Assembly: GCF_000003815.2 (NCBI RefSeq)
Contig: NC_049983.1
Location: 6,831,840-6,895,839, forward strand
Source: Branchiostoma floridae
Taxonomy: Eukaryota > Chordata > Leptocardii > Amphioxiformes > Branchiostomatidae
Length of the DNA: 64,000 bases
Reading direction: 5' to 3'
Part shown: piece after piece, positions 1-11,408 of the stretch
Layout: every line of letters begins with the position of its first letter
Position numbering within the stretch: the first letter of the stretch is position 1
Program-made: the position numbers and the translations under genes
Notes under the pieces: generated by a model
The model's input: only the letters and a program-made list of their open reading frames with translations
What the model was told of the DNA's origin: nothing
Databases searched by the model: none

Positions 1-418
1 ACTCCTTTTAAGACTTGGTCCATGCAATAATTTGACTCAGTCGATATAAATCCATCCCAATTAACGTTAGTTCACCTTTATCCGCGGGGTGACCTTTATC
101 CGTTGTCTTTAAAACCAGCACATTAAGGAGTACTAAGGAGTTTCAAATTTGTAAGATTTTCAAAAATATTCCGATTTGAAACTACAGTCCGTTGCATCAC
201 ATCCCTAAATTCACTTTTTGTAAACAAACAACGGATATAGGTTACCCATGAATAAAGGTGAACTACTGTTACAAACGTACAGCACTTTCAGGAACGGTAA
301 TTATTTTGCTATTGTAATGACATTCAATAGATCTACTGTATATACAAAAAATGCGAAAGGAATTAATACCATTACGATGCCAAAACAGCAATGCCTGTCA
401 TAAATGACATCATAAAAT
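1..418. other. AT-rich non-coding stretch
   Basis: No ORF with recognisable content, no RNA gene and no clear repeat was seen here. Confidence 0.5.
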
Positions 419-1003
419 CAGCTACGTATAAATTAATCATACATATGAAATATTGTAAAACAACTCGAGTGTTTAAGACAATCATATAAAAAGATCATAA
501 GATTCTCACTTCCTTTTGTAATGAACTATTTAGAAAGACCTGAAAAATTCAACAAGACGTATTGTAAGAAAAAAAAGCCATGTGTATTTAATTTTTACAA
601 GCTTCTTCAGTATTTACTTCTTGCTCGTCTCTTAAACATCTACACCTACCATTTATGATGTGAATTGTCTTAATTTGTTGGAAACTCAATAAGATCCCTA
701 TGAAAGTATCAGCTACGTAGAAATTAATCATGCACATGAAATATGGTAAAACAACTCGAGTGTTGAAGACAATCATAGGAGAAATTACAAGATCCTCACT
801 TTCTTCTATAATGAGCTCTTCAGAAAGACCAGCATACAGCTTAAGTCGTGAAAAAATTCTATAAGACGTATTGTAAGAAAACAAAAAGTCCTGTGGATTT
901 CATTTTCACAAGCTTCTTCAGTGCCTACTTCTTGTTCGCCTCTGAAACATCTACACCTACTAGTAGTTAAAATGTGAATGGCCTTAATTTGATGGAAATT
1001 TGA
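419..1003. repeat. Two-copy tandem duplication, about 291-bp unit
   Basis: The sequence beginning TCAGCTACGTA at 419 recurs at 710. Both copies then carry matching segments, for example AAACAACTCGAGTGTT at about 457 and 749 and CATCTACACCTACC/T at about 638 and 947. The copies differ by scattered substitutions, so the duplication is not recent. Neither copy is coding. Confidence 0.8.
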
Positions 1004-1161
1004 TGACCAATGCCAATAGCTTTTATTACAAATCTTTGAACTGGATTTTCAACGTTTAGGAGTGGGCTTTTTGGTTTTACGTAATATGTAGCCGCTAGCA
1101 TTTTGTAGTCTTTGTTGGTGGTTGACAGTAGTCTTGGCTGTCATGGCCATCTATGGGTATA

Positions 1162-1678
1162 NNNNNNNNNNNNNNNNNNNNNNNNNNNNNNNNNNNNNNN
1201 NNNNNNNNNNNNNNNNNNNNNNNNNNNNNNNNNNNNNNNNNNNNNNNNNNNNNNNNNNNNNNNNNNNNNNNNNNNNNNNNNNNNNNNNNNNNNNNNNNNN
1301 NNNNNNNNNNNNNNNNNNNNNNNNNNNNNNNNNNNNNNNNNNNNNNNNNNNNNNNNNNNNNNNNNNNNNNNNNNNNNNNNNNNNNNNNNNNNNNNNNNNN
1401 NNNNNNNNNNNNNNNNNNNNNNNNNNNNNNNNNNNNNNNNNNNNNNNNNNNNNNNNNNNNNNNNNNNNNNNNNNNNNNNNNNNNNNNNNNNNNNNNNNNN
1501 NNNNNNNNNNNNNNNNNNNNNNNNNNNNNNNNNNNNNNNNNNNNNNNNNNNNNNNNNNNNNNNNNNNNNNNNNNNNNNNNNNNNNNNNNNNNNNNNNNNN
1601 NNNNNNNNNNNNNNNNNNNNNNNNNNNNNNNNNNNNNNNNNNNNNNNNNNNNNNNNNNNNNNNNNNNNNNNNNNNNNN
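1162..1678. other. Assembly gap (517 N)
   Basis: A run of N. Apparent reading frames crossing it are artefacts of untranslated N. Confidence 1.
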
Positions 1679-1682
1679 TTGA

Positions 1683-1978
1683 ATAAGACGTTTAATGGAG
1701 GGTCTCGTGTTTGAGGAGAGCCACACTTGGGGCACGTTAAAGATCCCACCATACTTATCGAAAAGAGTAGGGGTCCTTCCCGGTGTGAGTGGTTTTACAC
1801 CTACAGTACCATGGCCGCACCTGGGGCAATAACTGGTGTATTGAGGTCACCTGAGTCCAGACACTTGCCATTTAGCCCCGCCTATTGTAAGCTCAAAATT
1901 CTGTTGAATCATTATCATCTGGCTGCGAAGAGAGAGTAGTCGGCCCACCCAATAACAATAACCAATAACAATAACAAT
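1683..1978. mobile_element. Probable SINE-type 3' fragment
   Basis: The segment contains GGCACGTTAAAGATCCCACC followed by GAAAAGAGTAGGGGTCC and ends in an (AATAAC)n-like tail at about 1949-1978. Similar conserved cores followed by short tandem tails occur in many metazoan SINEs, which is why I call it one. The 5' end lies in the gap, so neither promoter boxes nor target duplications can be checked. Confidence 0.4.
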
Positions 1979-1979
1979 T

Positions 1980-4229
1980 TCAACGACTATTTGCCGGCAT
2001 CTCGTACAGGACATCTTCTGTTTTCATGTATAGGCCACCGTCTGGCCCCACATTATCATCATGACGGGGAGGGGAGGGGCAGTGAGGGCCATTTTCAGGA
2101 GGAGACTTTCTGGGTGGAGCCCAACGACTGTTTGCCGGCATCTCGTACAGGACATCTTCTGGCTTCATGTATAGGGCACCTGGCCCCACATTATCATCAT
2201 GACGCGGAGGGGAGGGGCAGTGAGGGCCCTTTTCAGGAAGTGGCTTTCTGGGTGGAGCACTACTGCTATTTGCCGGCATCTCGTACAGGACATCTTCTGG
2301 CTTTATGTATAGGGCACCTGGCCCCACATTATCATCATGAGGGGTAGGGGAGGGGCAGTGAGGGCCATTTTCAGGATGGAACTTTCTGGGTGGAGCGAAG
2401 GACACGGCTTTGATTGGCTTCCCTGTACCTGTACTTTCATGTTTGGAGGGGTTTGGTGGTGTGTCCGCATCTACATAGTAGTGAGTCTGCGAGACACCTC
2501 TAATGTGCGGTAGATGTTTGGTACCAAACTGGCCCTGTGCTGTCTGATTATGACCTCTTGTCATGACAGTAGCTGTGGCGTTAGTGTTACTCAAGGCAAT
2601 GTTGGAAGTTGGGTCTGAAGAAGCGTATGCCAGAGGATTCTCGGTCCTCCATTTGCGCCAGATTGCGCCAACAATCGCAACAACGACTAGCGTGGCAGCT
2701 ACCGAACCACAGACAGAGGCAATGAGAACAGGAAGGGAGACACTGGGAGCAGATTCATTAGAAATTAACTTGCTTTTTGGCTTGTCCAAAGTGGTTGAGG
2801 GCATTGATGGACTTGTTTTTCCCATACAACCTACTGTTGAGCGCATTGCTGTTACATTGTAACAGTTCTTAGATGTTACTTGGGTGTCAAAATGGGTACT
2901 GAAGTTGCTTTCTGGTTTCTCTGAAGTGGTTGCAATGAGTGCTGCACTTGTGTTTTCTACATGTCCTACTGTTGAGCGCATTGTTGCACCATTATGACGG
3001 TCGTTAGGGGTTACCTGGGTATTGACATGGGAACTGCTGCTTTTTGGTTTATCTGGAGTTGTTCCAAGGGGTGTAGTTATCACCACTCTTATTTTGCCTG
3101 CAGGACCTACCTTTGATCGAGCTGTTGTGACATTGCAACAATTGTTAGAGCTTACTTGGATGCTAAGAGGCAGAGTGGCCATGTTCGGTTCTTCACAAAT
3201 CAGTTCTTTAGGATTGACATCTGTAAGCTTTTGTCCCCGGAATTTGGCGGGTTGGGCACAGATTATCTGGTCTTTAAACGAAGGAAATTTTAGCCTGAAA
3301 GGAACCATCCTACAGTCACACAGCCAAGGGTTACCGTCAAGTTTTACGACAGGAATAGATGTGAACAAGCCATCTAAAGGGGGACGTGCAGACATCTTGT
3401 TTGACCTCAGGTCCAAAATGAGGAGCTTTGTCGGATATGCAAATGCACCAGGCTGAATCATTGTTATCTGGTTGTTGGAAATGTACAATCGTTGTAGCAG
3501 GGGTAGGTTTGCAAATGTACCAGGCTGAATCACTTTTATACGGTTGTATGCTAAGTCCAACTCTCGGGTCCGAGGTATACTTGCAAATTGACCGATTGCA
3601 ATTAGTTTTATTTTGTTTTGAGCCAAGAACAACTTTTCTAGTCGGGGTAGGTTTTCAAATATACCATACTGAATATATGAAATACGGTTGTAAGACAGGT
3701 CTAGCAGACGTAGTTGGGGTAGGTTTGCAAATGTACCTGCCTGAATATTTCTTATCTGGTTGTTGGACAGATACAATATTTCTAGCCGGGGTAGTTTTGC
3801 AAATGTACCAGACTGAATATTTGTTATCCGGTTGTTCCTCAGGTTCAAGTAATGTAGCTGGGGTAAATTTGAAAATGTACCTGCCTGAATATTTCTTATC
3901 TGGTTGTTGGACAGATACAATCTTTCTAGCCGGGGTAGGTTTGCAAATGTACCAGACTGAATATTTGTTATCCGGTTGTAGGACAGGTCTAACAGACGTA
4001 GCCGGGGTAGATTTGAAAATGCGCCGGCCTGAATATTTGTTATCCTGTTACCTCCTAAATATAACTTGTCCGTGGATCTTGGGAGGTTCTTAGGGATGTC
4101 GATGAGGCCCTGGTTACGGCATTCGCAGCGTGCTGAAAATGGCTCACAGCTGCAGCCGGCTTCTGGCATGTTGGGCTCCTTCAGGATGATGAGAAGGAAC
4201 ATCAGCAGGTGTCGCAGCTTTCTTCCCAT
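1980..4229 (-). CDS. LRR type I transmembrane receptor with repeated tyrosine motifs
   Basis: A single uninterrupted exon of 749 aa. I start at the ATG at 4229 because upstream in-frame codons are TTG and because TTTTGCTCAG just upstream looks like a splice acceptor for a 5' UTR intron. Order of parts: hydrophobic signal peptide (about 1-25), cysteine-rich LRR N-cap (about 27-50), roughly ten 24-residue LRRs (about 53-290, with LxxLxLxxNxI cores), LRR C-cap with NPWLCDC (about 299-345), a Thr/Ser-rich stalk of three degenerate repeats of about 47 aa (357-490), a membrane helix (about 498-523), and a cytoplasmic tail of three repeats of about 43 aa. Each tail repeat ends with LYxKxEDVLYEMP, giving repeated YxxP motifs. 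The extracellular plan resembles animal LRR immune or adhesion receptors; ligand and pathway are unknown. The intronless LRR-to-tail arrangement suggests a member of an expanded lineage-specific family. Confidence 0.9.
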   Translation of the reverse strand: MGRKLRHLLMFLLIILKEPNMPEAGCSCEPFSARCECRNQGLIDIPKNLPRSTDKLYLGGNRITNIQAGAFSNLPRLRLLDLSYNRITNIQSGTFANLPRLERLYLSNNQIRNIQAGTFSNLPQLHYLNLRNNRITNIQSGTFAKLPRLEILYLSNNQIRNIQAGTFANLPQLRLLDLSYNRISYIQYGIFENLPRLEKLFLAQNKIKLIAIGQFASIPRTRELDLAYNRIKVIQPGTFANLPLLQRLYISNNQITMIQPGAFAYPTKLLILDLRSNKMSARPPLDGLFTSIPVVKLDGNPWLCDCRMVPFRLKFPSFKDQIICAQPAKFRGQKLTDVNPKELICEEPNMATLPLSIQVSSNNCCNVTTARSKVGPAGKIRVVITTPLGTTPDKPKSSSSHVNTQVTPNDRHNGATMRSTVGHVENTSAALIATTSEKPESNFSTHFDTQVTSKNCYNVTAMRSTVGCMGKTSPSMPSTTLDKPKSKLISNESAPSVSLPVLIASVCGSVAATLVVVAIVGAIWRKWRTENPLAYASSDPTSNIALSNTNATATVMTRGHNQTAQGQFGTKHLPHIRGVSQTHYYVDADTPPNPSKHESTGTGKPIKAVSFAPPRKFHPENGPHCPSPTPHDDNVGPGALYIKPEDVLYEMPANSSSAPPRKPLPEKGPHCPSPPRHDDNVGPGALYMKPEDVLYEMPANSRWAPPRKSPPENGPHCPSPPRHDDNVGPDGGLYMKTEDVLYEMPANSR

Positions 4230-4257
4230 AGTGTCTGGCAACCTGAGCAAAAATTGA

Positions 4258-5540
4258 GAAAATCAAAAATCCCATGTATTAATTTCCAAATATGTCTGAT
4301 TATTCTGTTTTTCTAAAATGATATTTTTAAAAGTCGGAATGACCTGTTTGATATTTCATGCTGATTGCTTTTTCTCCCTCTTATAGGACTGGTTTTTATT
4401 TTACTATACAATACCGTAGGTATTTTATGGACTGAAATTTTGTTGTGGTTACGTCTCTTCTTCTTCTTCTTCTTCTTTTTCTCCTGGCATATATTCAAAT
4501 GGACTCATCCCCATCGTTTCTGGACCAAACGACCTGAAATTTGGCACAAGGGTAGAGTGGGCCAATACTCCCAGACGAATCTTTTATAAATGCCTTTAAA
4601 AGAAAGTTTTAGTTTTTGGGCCATGTTCAGACCAAAACTGTATAATTTTCTCCGATGACCTTGTATTACCTGAATGACACAAAATTTTGTATAGGTGTGT
4701 ATGGGATATTTATTCAAGGGAGCCAGAAATCCGACATACTTTTGCTGCCAAACACGTAAATGTTTTAGTTGCAACCAACGTTTTAGTATGACTATATTTC
4801 GTAAAGTGTCAGCAATTTTTTTCATTCTAAAAGAATCCTCGAATTCTTAAACAATCCGTTTGCCATGGAAATTTTTGCAATGCGTGCTAGAATCTTTGCT
4901 TTAAGATAAGTACTGCTCTTGAATTGAGTAAATAAGCACAAAAAATCAAAACCATGTCATTGTCTGCTATAGGTACGTAATACCAACGTTTACGGTCGTA
5001 TAACTTGAGGCATCTGTAGAACAAAAATACAACACAATTTCTGGTTGTAAAATAAATGTCTGTTGTTTGCATGTTTGCTCTTATGTGCAAGAATGGTAAT
5101 GGAATACAGACAGAGGTAAGGGTTGCATGTGCTTGTGTCTGTTAATGTGGATATAGAAAGAAAGAATAACTTCATCCCAATCACTTAGGACTTCATCCAT
5201 CTAAAGTGATGTATGCCAAAAACAGATTTGCGAGCATGTATAGCACAGGCATGGTATTTCCATACCAACTTTCAGGTCATTTGGTTCAAATTTCATGGCA
5301 GAGGATCCAGAAACCAAAAAAGGCCAATAAAAAGGTTGAAGTGATGTATGCCAAATCAAAGGCACCCCTATACCAAATTCCAGGTTATCCTGTTGTAATA
5401 CGCTATATTTTTGGAATGTTCCATTTTTTCAAAGGCTGGGACACTTGTGCAGCATTATTGCTTAGGGAGGAAGGTGGGGTGAAATATGCCGTATTTGGTC
5501 ATGAGCAAACGCCAGCCTTTCTAGCTTATTGTTGATTTTA
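4258..5540. other. Intergenic, no gene seen
   Basis: Contains a CTT microsatellite at about 4456-4480 and AT-rich sequence with small chance ORFs. Nothing else was recognised. Confidence 0.5.
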
Positions 5541-8500
5541 TAACGCTAGGTAGAGAATTCAATATTCCTTTTGTTGCCGAGAGAAAATTTATTGTCGGCA
5601 GACTATACAATACAACCCACTCAAATACATTTCAAACATGCAAAACATCATAGCAATGTCACCATTGTATAAATTATAAGAGCTTTGTGATTGATGTGCT
5701 TATAGAATGTGCTTTGATAGCTAGTCAGTAATATTTGATAATTAGTTTTATTGATATGGCCGTGTTGATTTTCTGACGCCGTTCTTTTACACTAACATGA
5801 AGGTTTCTATTTTAACTACTTTAACTTTTTTTTACCTTTCATTTAAGTTAAGATCAGACCTTTCAGATAATGAACAGGCCACGTCAAGCAATTCAATTGT
5901 TGCAAAACATTGAAAACAACATAACAATATCGTCATTGCATAATGAATAAGCGCGTGGTTACTGATGTGCTTATAGAATGTGTTTCAATAGTTACAATAT
6001 TTCAGTAATGTTTAATTATAAATTATTTGATATGGTTGTGTTAATTGTCTGAAGATGTCTTTTTATATTAAAATTGAGTCTTTCAAACCTTTTTCTTTCT
6101 TTTCACTGACTCCCGATCTTTCGGATAATGAACAGGCCACGTCAAACAATTAAATCTCCATGGATACGATTAGGAAATTTTCTTCCGGACTTTTCGAGTG
6201 ACATCCAGTAATCTTCTCCAGACGTTTCGAGTGGTATCCGTCACAATTATCATAGATATCTCCAAATTTTGTAGAGAGCGTACACAGGATTGTCAGTATG
6301 TAACATAAGGTAAAAATCTAGTGTGGGCAATTTATTCAAATACGATTAAACAACATTGTCATCATATAGCTAGAAGAACAGAAAATGTAATGTCGGCAGA
6401 CGACTGCCCACGCAAACAAATTGCAATGGAAAACAACAGACCAATATCACCATTTATAAGCGCGTGGTGACTGATGTGCTTATAGAATGTGCTTCAATAG
6501 CTATTCAGTAATGTTTAGTCATTATTTTTCATATGGCTGTGTTGATTGTTGAGATGTTTTTTTCATGTTGAAATTGAGTCTTTCAAACCTTTTCTTTTTT
6601 TTCTTTTCACTGACTCCAGGATTTTCAGAAAATGAACAGGCCACGTCAAACAATAAAATCTCCAGAAATGGGTAAACTTAAGAGATTTTCTTCCAGACGT
6701 TTCGAGTGATATCCGTCACAATTTTTTTATAGACATCTCCGAATTTTGTAGAGATTGCACACGATCGTCATTATACAACTAAAAGTAAAAATTTAGTGTG
6801 GGCAATTTATACAAATTAATAAATACGATTAAACCACATTATCATCACGTAGCTAGAAGAACAGAAAATGTAATATCGGTGGGCTGCCCACGCAAACAAA
6901 TTGCAAAACCTTTAAAACAACATAACAATATCACCATTGTATCAGAGCGTGGTGATTGGTATGCTTATTTAATGTGCTTCAGTAGCTTTTCAGTAATATT
7001 TAATCATTAGTTTTGTTGATATGGTAATGTTGATTGTCTGGCGCTGATCTTTGATAATAACATGTTCGCTTTTTTTTACTATTTTGTTTGCTTTTTATTG
7101 AAGGCCAGACCTTTAAGAAAATGAACAGGCCACGAGAATATTTCTTGGTCCTTGATTTTTCATATGATAAGGGAGAGCAGGATATAAAACAGAGGATATG
7201 AAATTCAAAAGAGGAACAGACAACAGTGTAACCAGTAATTAAACCCAGATATACTAAAGAAATACAAACGGTCAACATTTACATATGTATACTGGGCTAG
7301 TCGACATTAGTCTCATAGATGTATTACTCCGAGTGGGTACTGAACGCGCCCATCTAAAACACATATTTTGCTTTGCCTTCAATGCATTAAAAAAAATCAT
7401 CAATGAGACTTTCAAACAATGAATTTTAAACTTCAAAATAGTCTCTTCGATTGTTGATACGAAAATCACAGCATTCGGAGTCCCGACCCAAAAGTAAAAA
7501 AAAATCAAAGCATTTGAGCTCATTCATATGCCGCGTGGTGCATGTGATTCTTTTCATTTTTCAAATCTATTAACAAGAAAATGAAGTGGCGACCTAAACA
7601 ACAAAATATCTAAGTGGTGTGAACTTACCATGAGAATATAAAGAGTTGAATTATTTTGGTATTATCGCCATCTTGGGTCCTTTTGCCTTGTGCTTTATGT
7701 AGGCACATGCAGACCTTTCGTACTTTTATCAAACATTTATCAATTTTCTTTGTTTTTTTTAAAGAACGGAAAACATTATTTTTATTACTTCTAAACGACA
7801 GAAAGAGAGTTCCGAATGATATTTTTAGACGTCTTATAATCTTAAAGTCCATAATCTACAGTTCAATTCTGTGATTCATTTTGCACAGATGGAAACTGGA
7901 GTGAAGATGCGTATATTAAAGAGCGCACTGACCAGACGTTCTCTCCCAACGTGTACCGGGTAACATACAACATGCATTTGTATGTGATTTTATACCGTGA
8001 AAATCTCAATGAAGTAACATTATTTGAATTATTTTTTTACAACCATTAATAGCATTTTCTCTGCTTTTAACTGCCTTCATAGGGCATGAAACGTTAACTT
8101 ATTGTCGCGACGTGTTTTCATTTGAAAGTCTAAACTTACCTTTCAAGCTTTTTAGAATATCTTCATTTGGCAGTTTCTCTCTCGGTAAGGAAGTCACGAA
8201 GGACTGCCCTGTCTCTTGTTGCAGTTGTACCACCCAGATGTGAGCTCCATGTGGCCGTTACGAACGGATTGTGGCAAACAATGTTTGATTAGTCTTACTC
8301 ATATGGGCGTGTTGATTGTCTGACTCTGACGTTACGAGTGGTACGAAGGTGCTCTAATGGAAAATACAAACGCGCTATTTGTCGAGAAATTGACGAATTG
8401 CAGAGCGTCTCTTATGAGGAGCCAATGGCATACGATTAGAATGACGACATCCACAAGGTTTCAAAACTCATATTTAGTCATCTTTAGTCCATTGAGATTA

Positions 8501-9780
8501 ATATTAAATACACGGCGGTCGGTTACTAGGGGCAACGTTCCACTGTAAGGGCCCTTCGTATCAGGTTACCGAGCTCCAGCGCGGTCCCCCGGCAACCTAA
8601 CTGTAACTGTTTCTTCTTCTTAAAGATCATGATAGTTAGAAAAGTAACGTTCGCACGTATCTCACTAAAATTGAAATAAAATTAGTTCGTGTGGTGCAAA
8701 ATCTTGTCTCATTTTCTGTCAGAAAGATGTCTAGTTGTTTGATTTAGAAAAGGTATTCGGAGGACAAAAAACAAATACCATTTTTAAATTGGTCCTAAAT
8801 TTGACCGAAAATCCAAAACTCTTATATCATATACATGTCAACTGTAAGATAAAACTTTCTGTCATAGGGATTTTTAAACTTCTACTTTAAAAACTATTTT
8901 TTACAGCCCATATGATTTTAACTCTTGTTTCACACTCAAAGACCAGTAAGTCAAAATTGCCTCCATGTTTGAAAGATCTCCAAGACACAAATCTAGAGAT
9001 ATACGTTGTCTATCATTTAAGTACTGAAAGAGTTTTCACGCGTTTTGTAAGGGATTTAAATACCATTTTGGTCGTATGTCGTGTCGCACTGATAGGGACA
9101 GATGTTATTTTGTTAAACATCTAGGTAAACAATATTCAAAGCACTTGAATTTCCACAACTGGATAAGATGAGGATATTTTCTTCCAGACTTTTTGATTGA
9201 CACCCATCACTCTTCTTCATAGATATCTCCGAATTTTGTAGAGATTGAACATGATCGTCATTATACAACTAAAAGTAAACATTTAGTGTGGACACTTTAT
9301 ACAAATACGATTAAATAACATTTATCCGATCTAGAAGAACAGAAAGTGTAATATCGGTTGGCTGCCCACACAATATGCAAAACAACATATATTAACAACA
9401 TTACCATTGTATAAGAGAGTGGTGATTAATGTGCTTATTTAATATGCTTCAATAGCTATTCAGTAATTAGCTTTGCTCATATGGTTCTGTTTATTGTCTT
9501 AAACTGCTTTTTTTATAGTAACATGGAGTTTTTTTGTGGCCTTTACTGACGGTTCGACCTTCCAGATAAGAAGCCCTGGATCAGGCCACGTCATCTACTT
9601 TTCTTGGTCCTCGGGTTTTTGTATACATGTATGCTGATAACGGAGAGGAGGATATAAAATGGAGGATATGAAATATATATAAAAGAGGAGTAGACAACGC
9701 TGTAACCTGTAATAAACTCAGATACACTAAAGATATACAAAAAGGCAACACATACATATGCATACTATTCTGGTCGACAT

Positions 9781-10071
9781 TAGCCCCCGTGGCAGTCTCC
9801 GAATGGGCCTTTTTGGGCGGGGGGGGGGGGGTCTTTCCAATGTTGGTTTGGTTCTCTTATGCCGGAAAAGGAAGGAAGTTTGCCGAGGGATGGATTTTGT
9901 TCCGTGGAAGGGAGATTTGCCCCGTTTTGGATTAACCGAAATAACGGAGGCTCCGAAACGGGGCAAAACTCCCTTTCCCGGAATACGAGAACCTAGCCAA
10001 CGCTGACAATCACGAACCAGCACCCCCCCCCCCAAAAAAACGGATTGGCACGGAGACTGCCACGGAGGCTA
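9781..10071. mobile_element. MITE with 9-bp target duplication
   Basis: A 291-bp element begins TAGCCCCCGTGGCAGTCTCC and ends with the matching inverted sequence ...GACTGCCACGGAGGCTA. It is flanked by GGTCGACAT on both sides (9772-9780 and 10072-10080). The paralogous block at about 7298-7306 carries AGTCGACATTAG without the insertion, an empty site. The interior has a G-tract near one end and a C-tract near the other, in inverted positions. Confidence 0.85.
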
Positions 10072-11250
10072 GGTCGACATTACTAACAATGAATTTTAGA
10101 CTACAAAATAGTTTATTCTATTGCTAGTACCAAAATCACACAATTCGGAGCTCATTCATATGCCGAATGGTGAATGCGATCCTTTCTAATTTTTTATTGG
10201 TTAAATAAAAAATGAAGCAACAAAATCCAAAGAACAAAATATTCAACTGGTGTAAACTTACCGTGAGAATGCCAAGAGTTCAATTGGTTTTGGCATTCTC
10301 ATCATCTTGGGTCTTTAGGCATTGTGCTTTTATGTTAATCTCCAACCAGATCCACGGTGCGTTATCTATAGTATCAAACTTCCCGTAGGTGCCTGTTTGA
10401 CTCCCTTAACCGGCTATACTCCTTGGCCAGCTTTGAAACTATCTTATGGCACCGTAGGATCTGCTTGGAGATTACTTTTATGTGAGCACATGGCATGAAT
10501 ATGTTTCGAACTTTTACCCCTTTCGTTTTATTCAATGCCAACTTTTGTTTCTTGTTTTAAAGAACGGAAAACATTGTTTTACTATGTCTAACCGACAAAG
10601 AGAGAGTCCCCAATGATATTTCTAAGGCGTATTCATATTTTAACTCTATAATCTATAGTGCATTTTGCAAGGATGGCAGCTCGGGGGGTGTTGTGTATAT
10701 CAAGCCAAGACTGGCAAGACAATCTTTCTTGACCAGACGTACGCGTTCTCTCCCCACGTATACTCGTGGTAACTTACAACATACATTTGTACGCGATTGT
10801 TTACCGTGAAAAGCTCCATCAAGTTGATAACTCATTTGAGAATTCATTTCTTTTACAACCATTGATAGTATTTTCTATGCCTTCATCAGGCATTATAAAC
10901 GTTAACTGATTTCCGCAAGGTGTTTTCCTTTGAGAGTTTATCAAAACTTACCTTTCAAGCTTTTCAGAATATCTTCAGTTTTCTTTCGGTAAGAAAGTCA
11001 TAAATGTCTGTCCGGTTTCTTGCTGCAGTTGTACCTCCCAGATGTGAGCTCTGTGTGGCCGTTACGAACGGATTGTGACAAACAATGCTTGATTAGTCTT
11101 ACTCATATGGGCGTGTTGATTGTCTGACGCTGACGTCACGAGTAACACGAAGGTGCTCTGATGGACAATCCAACGGCGCCATCTTCCGAGAACTTGACCA
11201 ATTGCAGAGCGTCTCTTATGAGGGGCTAATGGCAAACATACGATTACGAT

Positions 11251-11398
11251 TAGCCTCGCAAAGACTCGCTTTCACGGCAAACTCCCTTCCTCGGCAAACT
11301 TCTTTTCCCAGCGGAAGAGAACCGCGAAAATCGCGACACCCCCCCCCCCCCCCGCTAAAATAAAAACTAGCCCCGTTCGAAGACTGCAACGGAGGCTA
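11251..11398. mobile_element. Short MITE of the same family, 10-bp target duplication
   Basis: A 148-bp element begins TAGCCTCGCAAAGACTCG and ends CGAAGACTGCAACGGAGGCTA in inverted form. It is flanked by CGATTACGAT at 11241-11250 and 11399-11408. Its interior (TTTGCCG..., C-tract) matches the reverse complement of the 9781 element, so it is a shorter family member. The paralogous site near 8435 lacks it. Confidence 0.85.
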
Positions 11399-11408
11399 CG
11401 ATTACGAT

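Larger units (their letters stand above)
5541..11408. repeat. Degenerate segmental duplications, two levels
   Basis: A unit with the order GATGTGCTTATAGAATGTGCTT, TTGATATGG..GTGTTGATTGTCTGA, AATGAACAGGCCACGTCAAAC and TTTCTTCCAGACGTTTCGAG recurs at about 5680, 5960, 6470, 6955 and 9420. A larger block (about 7140-8480) is repeated at about 9590-11260, including the paired stretches at 7656/10270, 8230/11036 and 8300/11110. The second block differs partly because two MITEs were inserted into it. No protein homology was recognised in any frame. This could be old non-autonomous transposon DNA. Confidence 0.65.

Noticed and set aside
1112-1752. ORFs running through the N block
   Set aside because: They consist almost entirely of unknown residues; the reading frame is an artefact of the gap.
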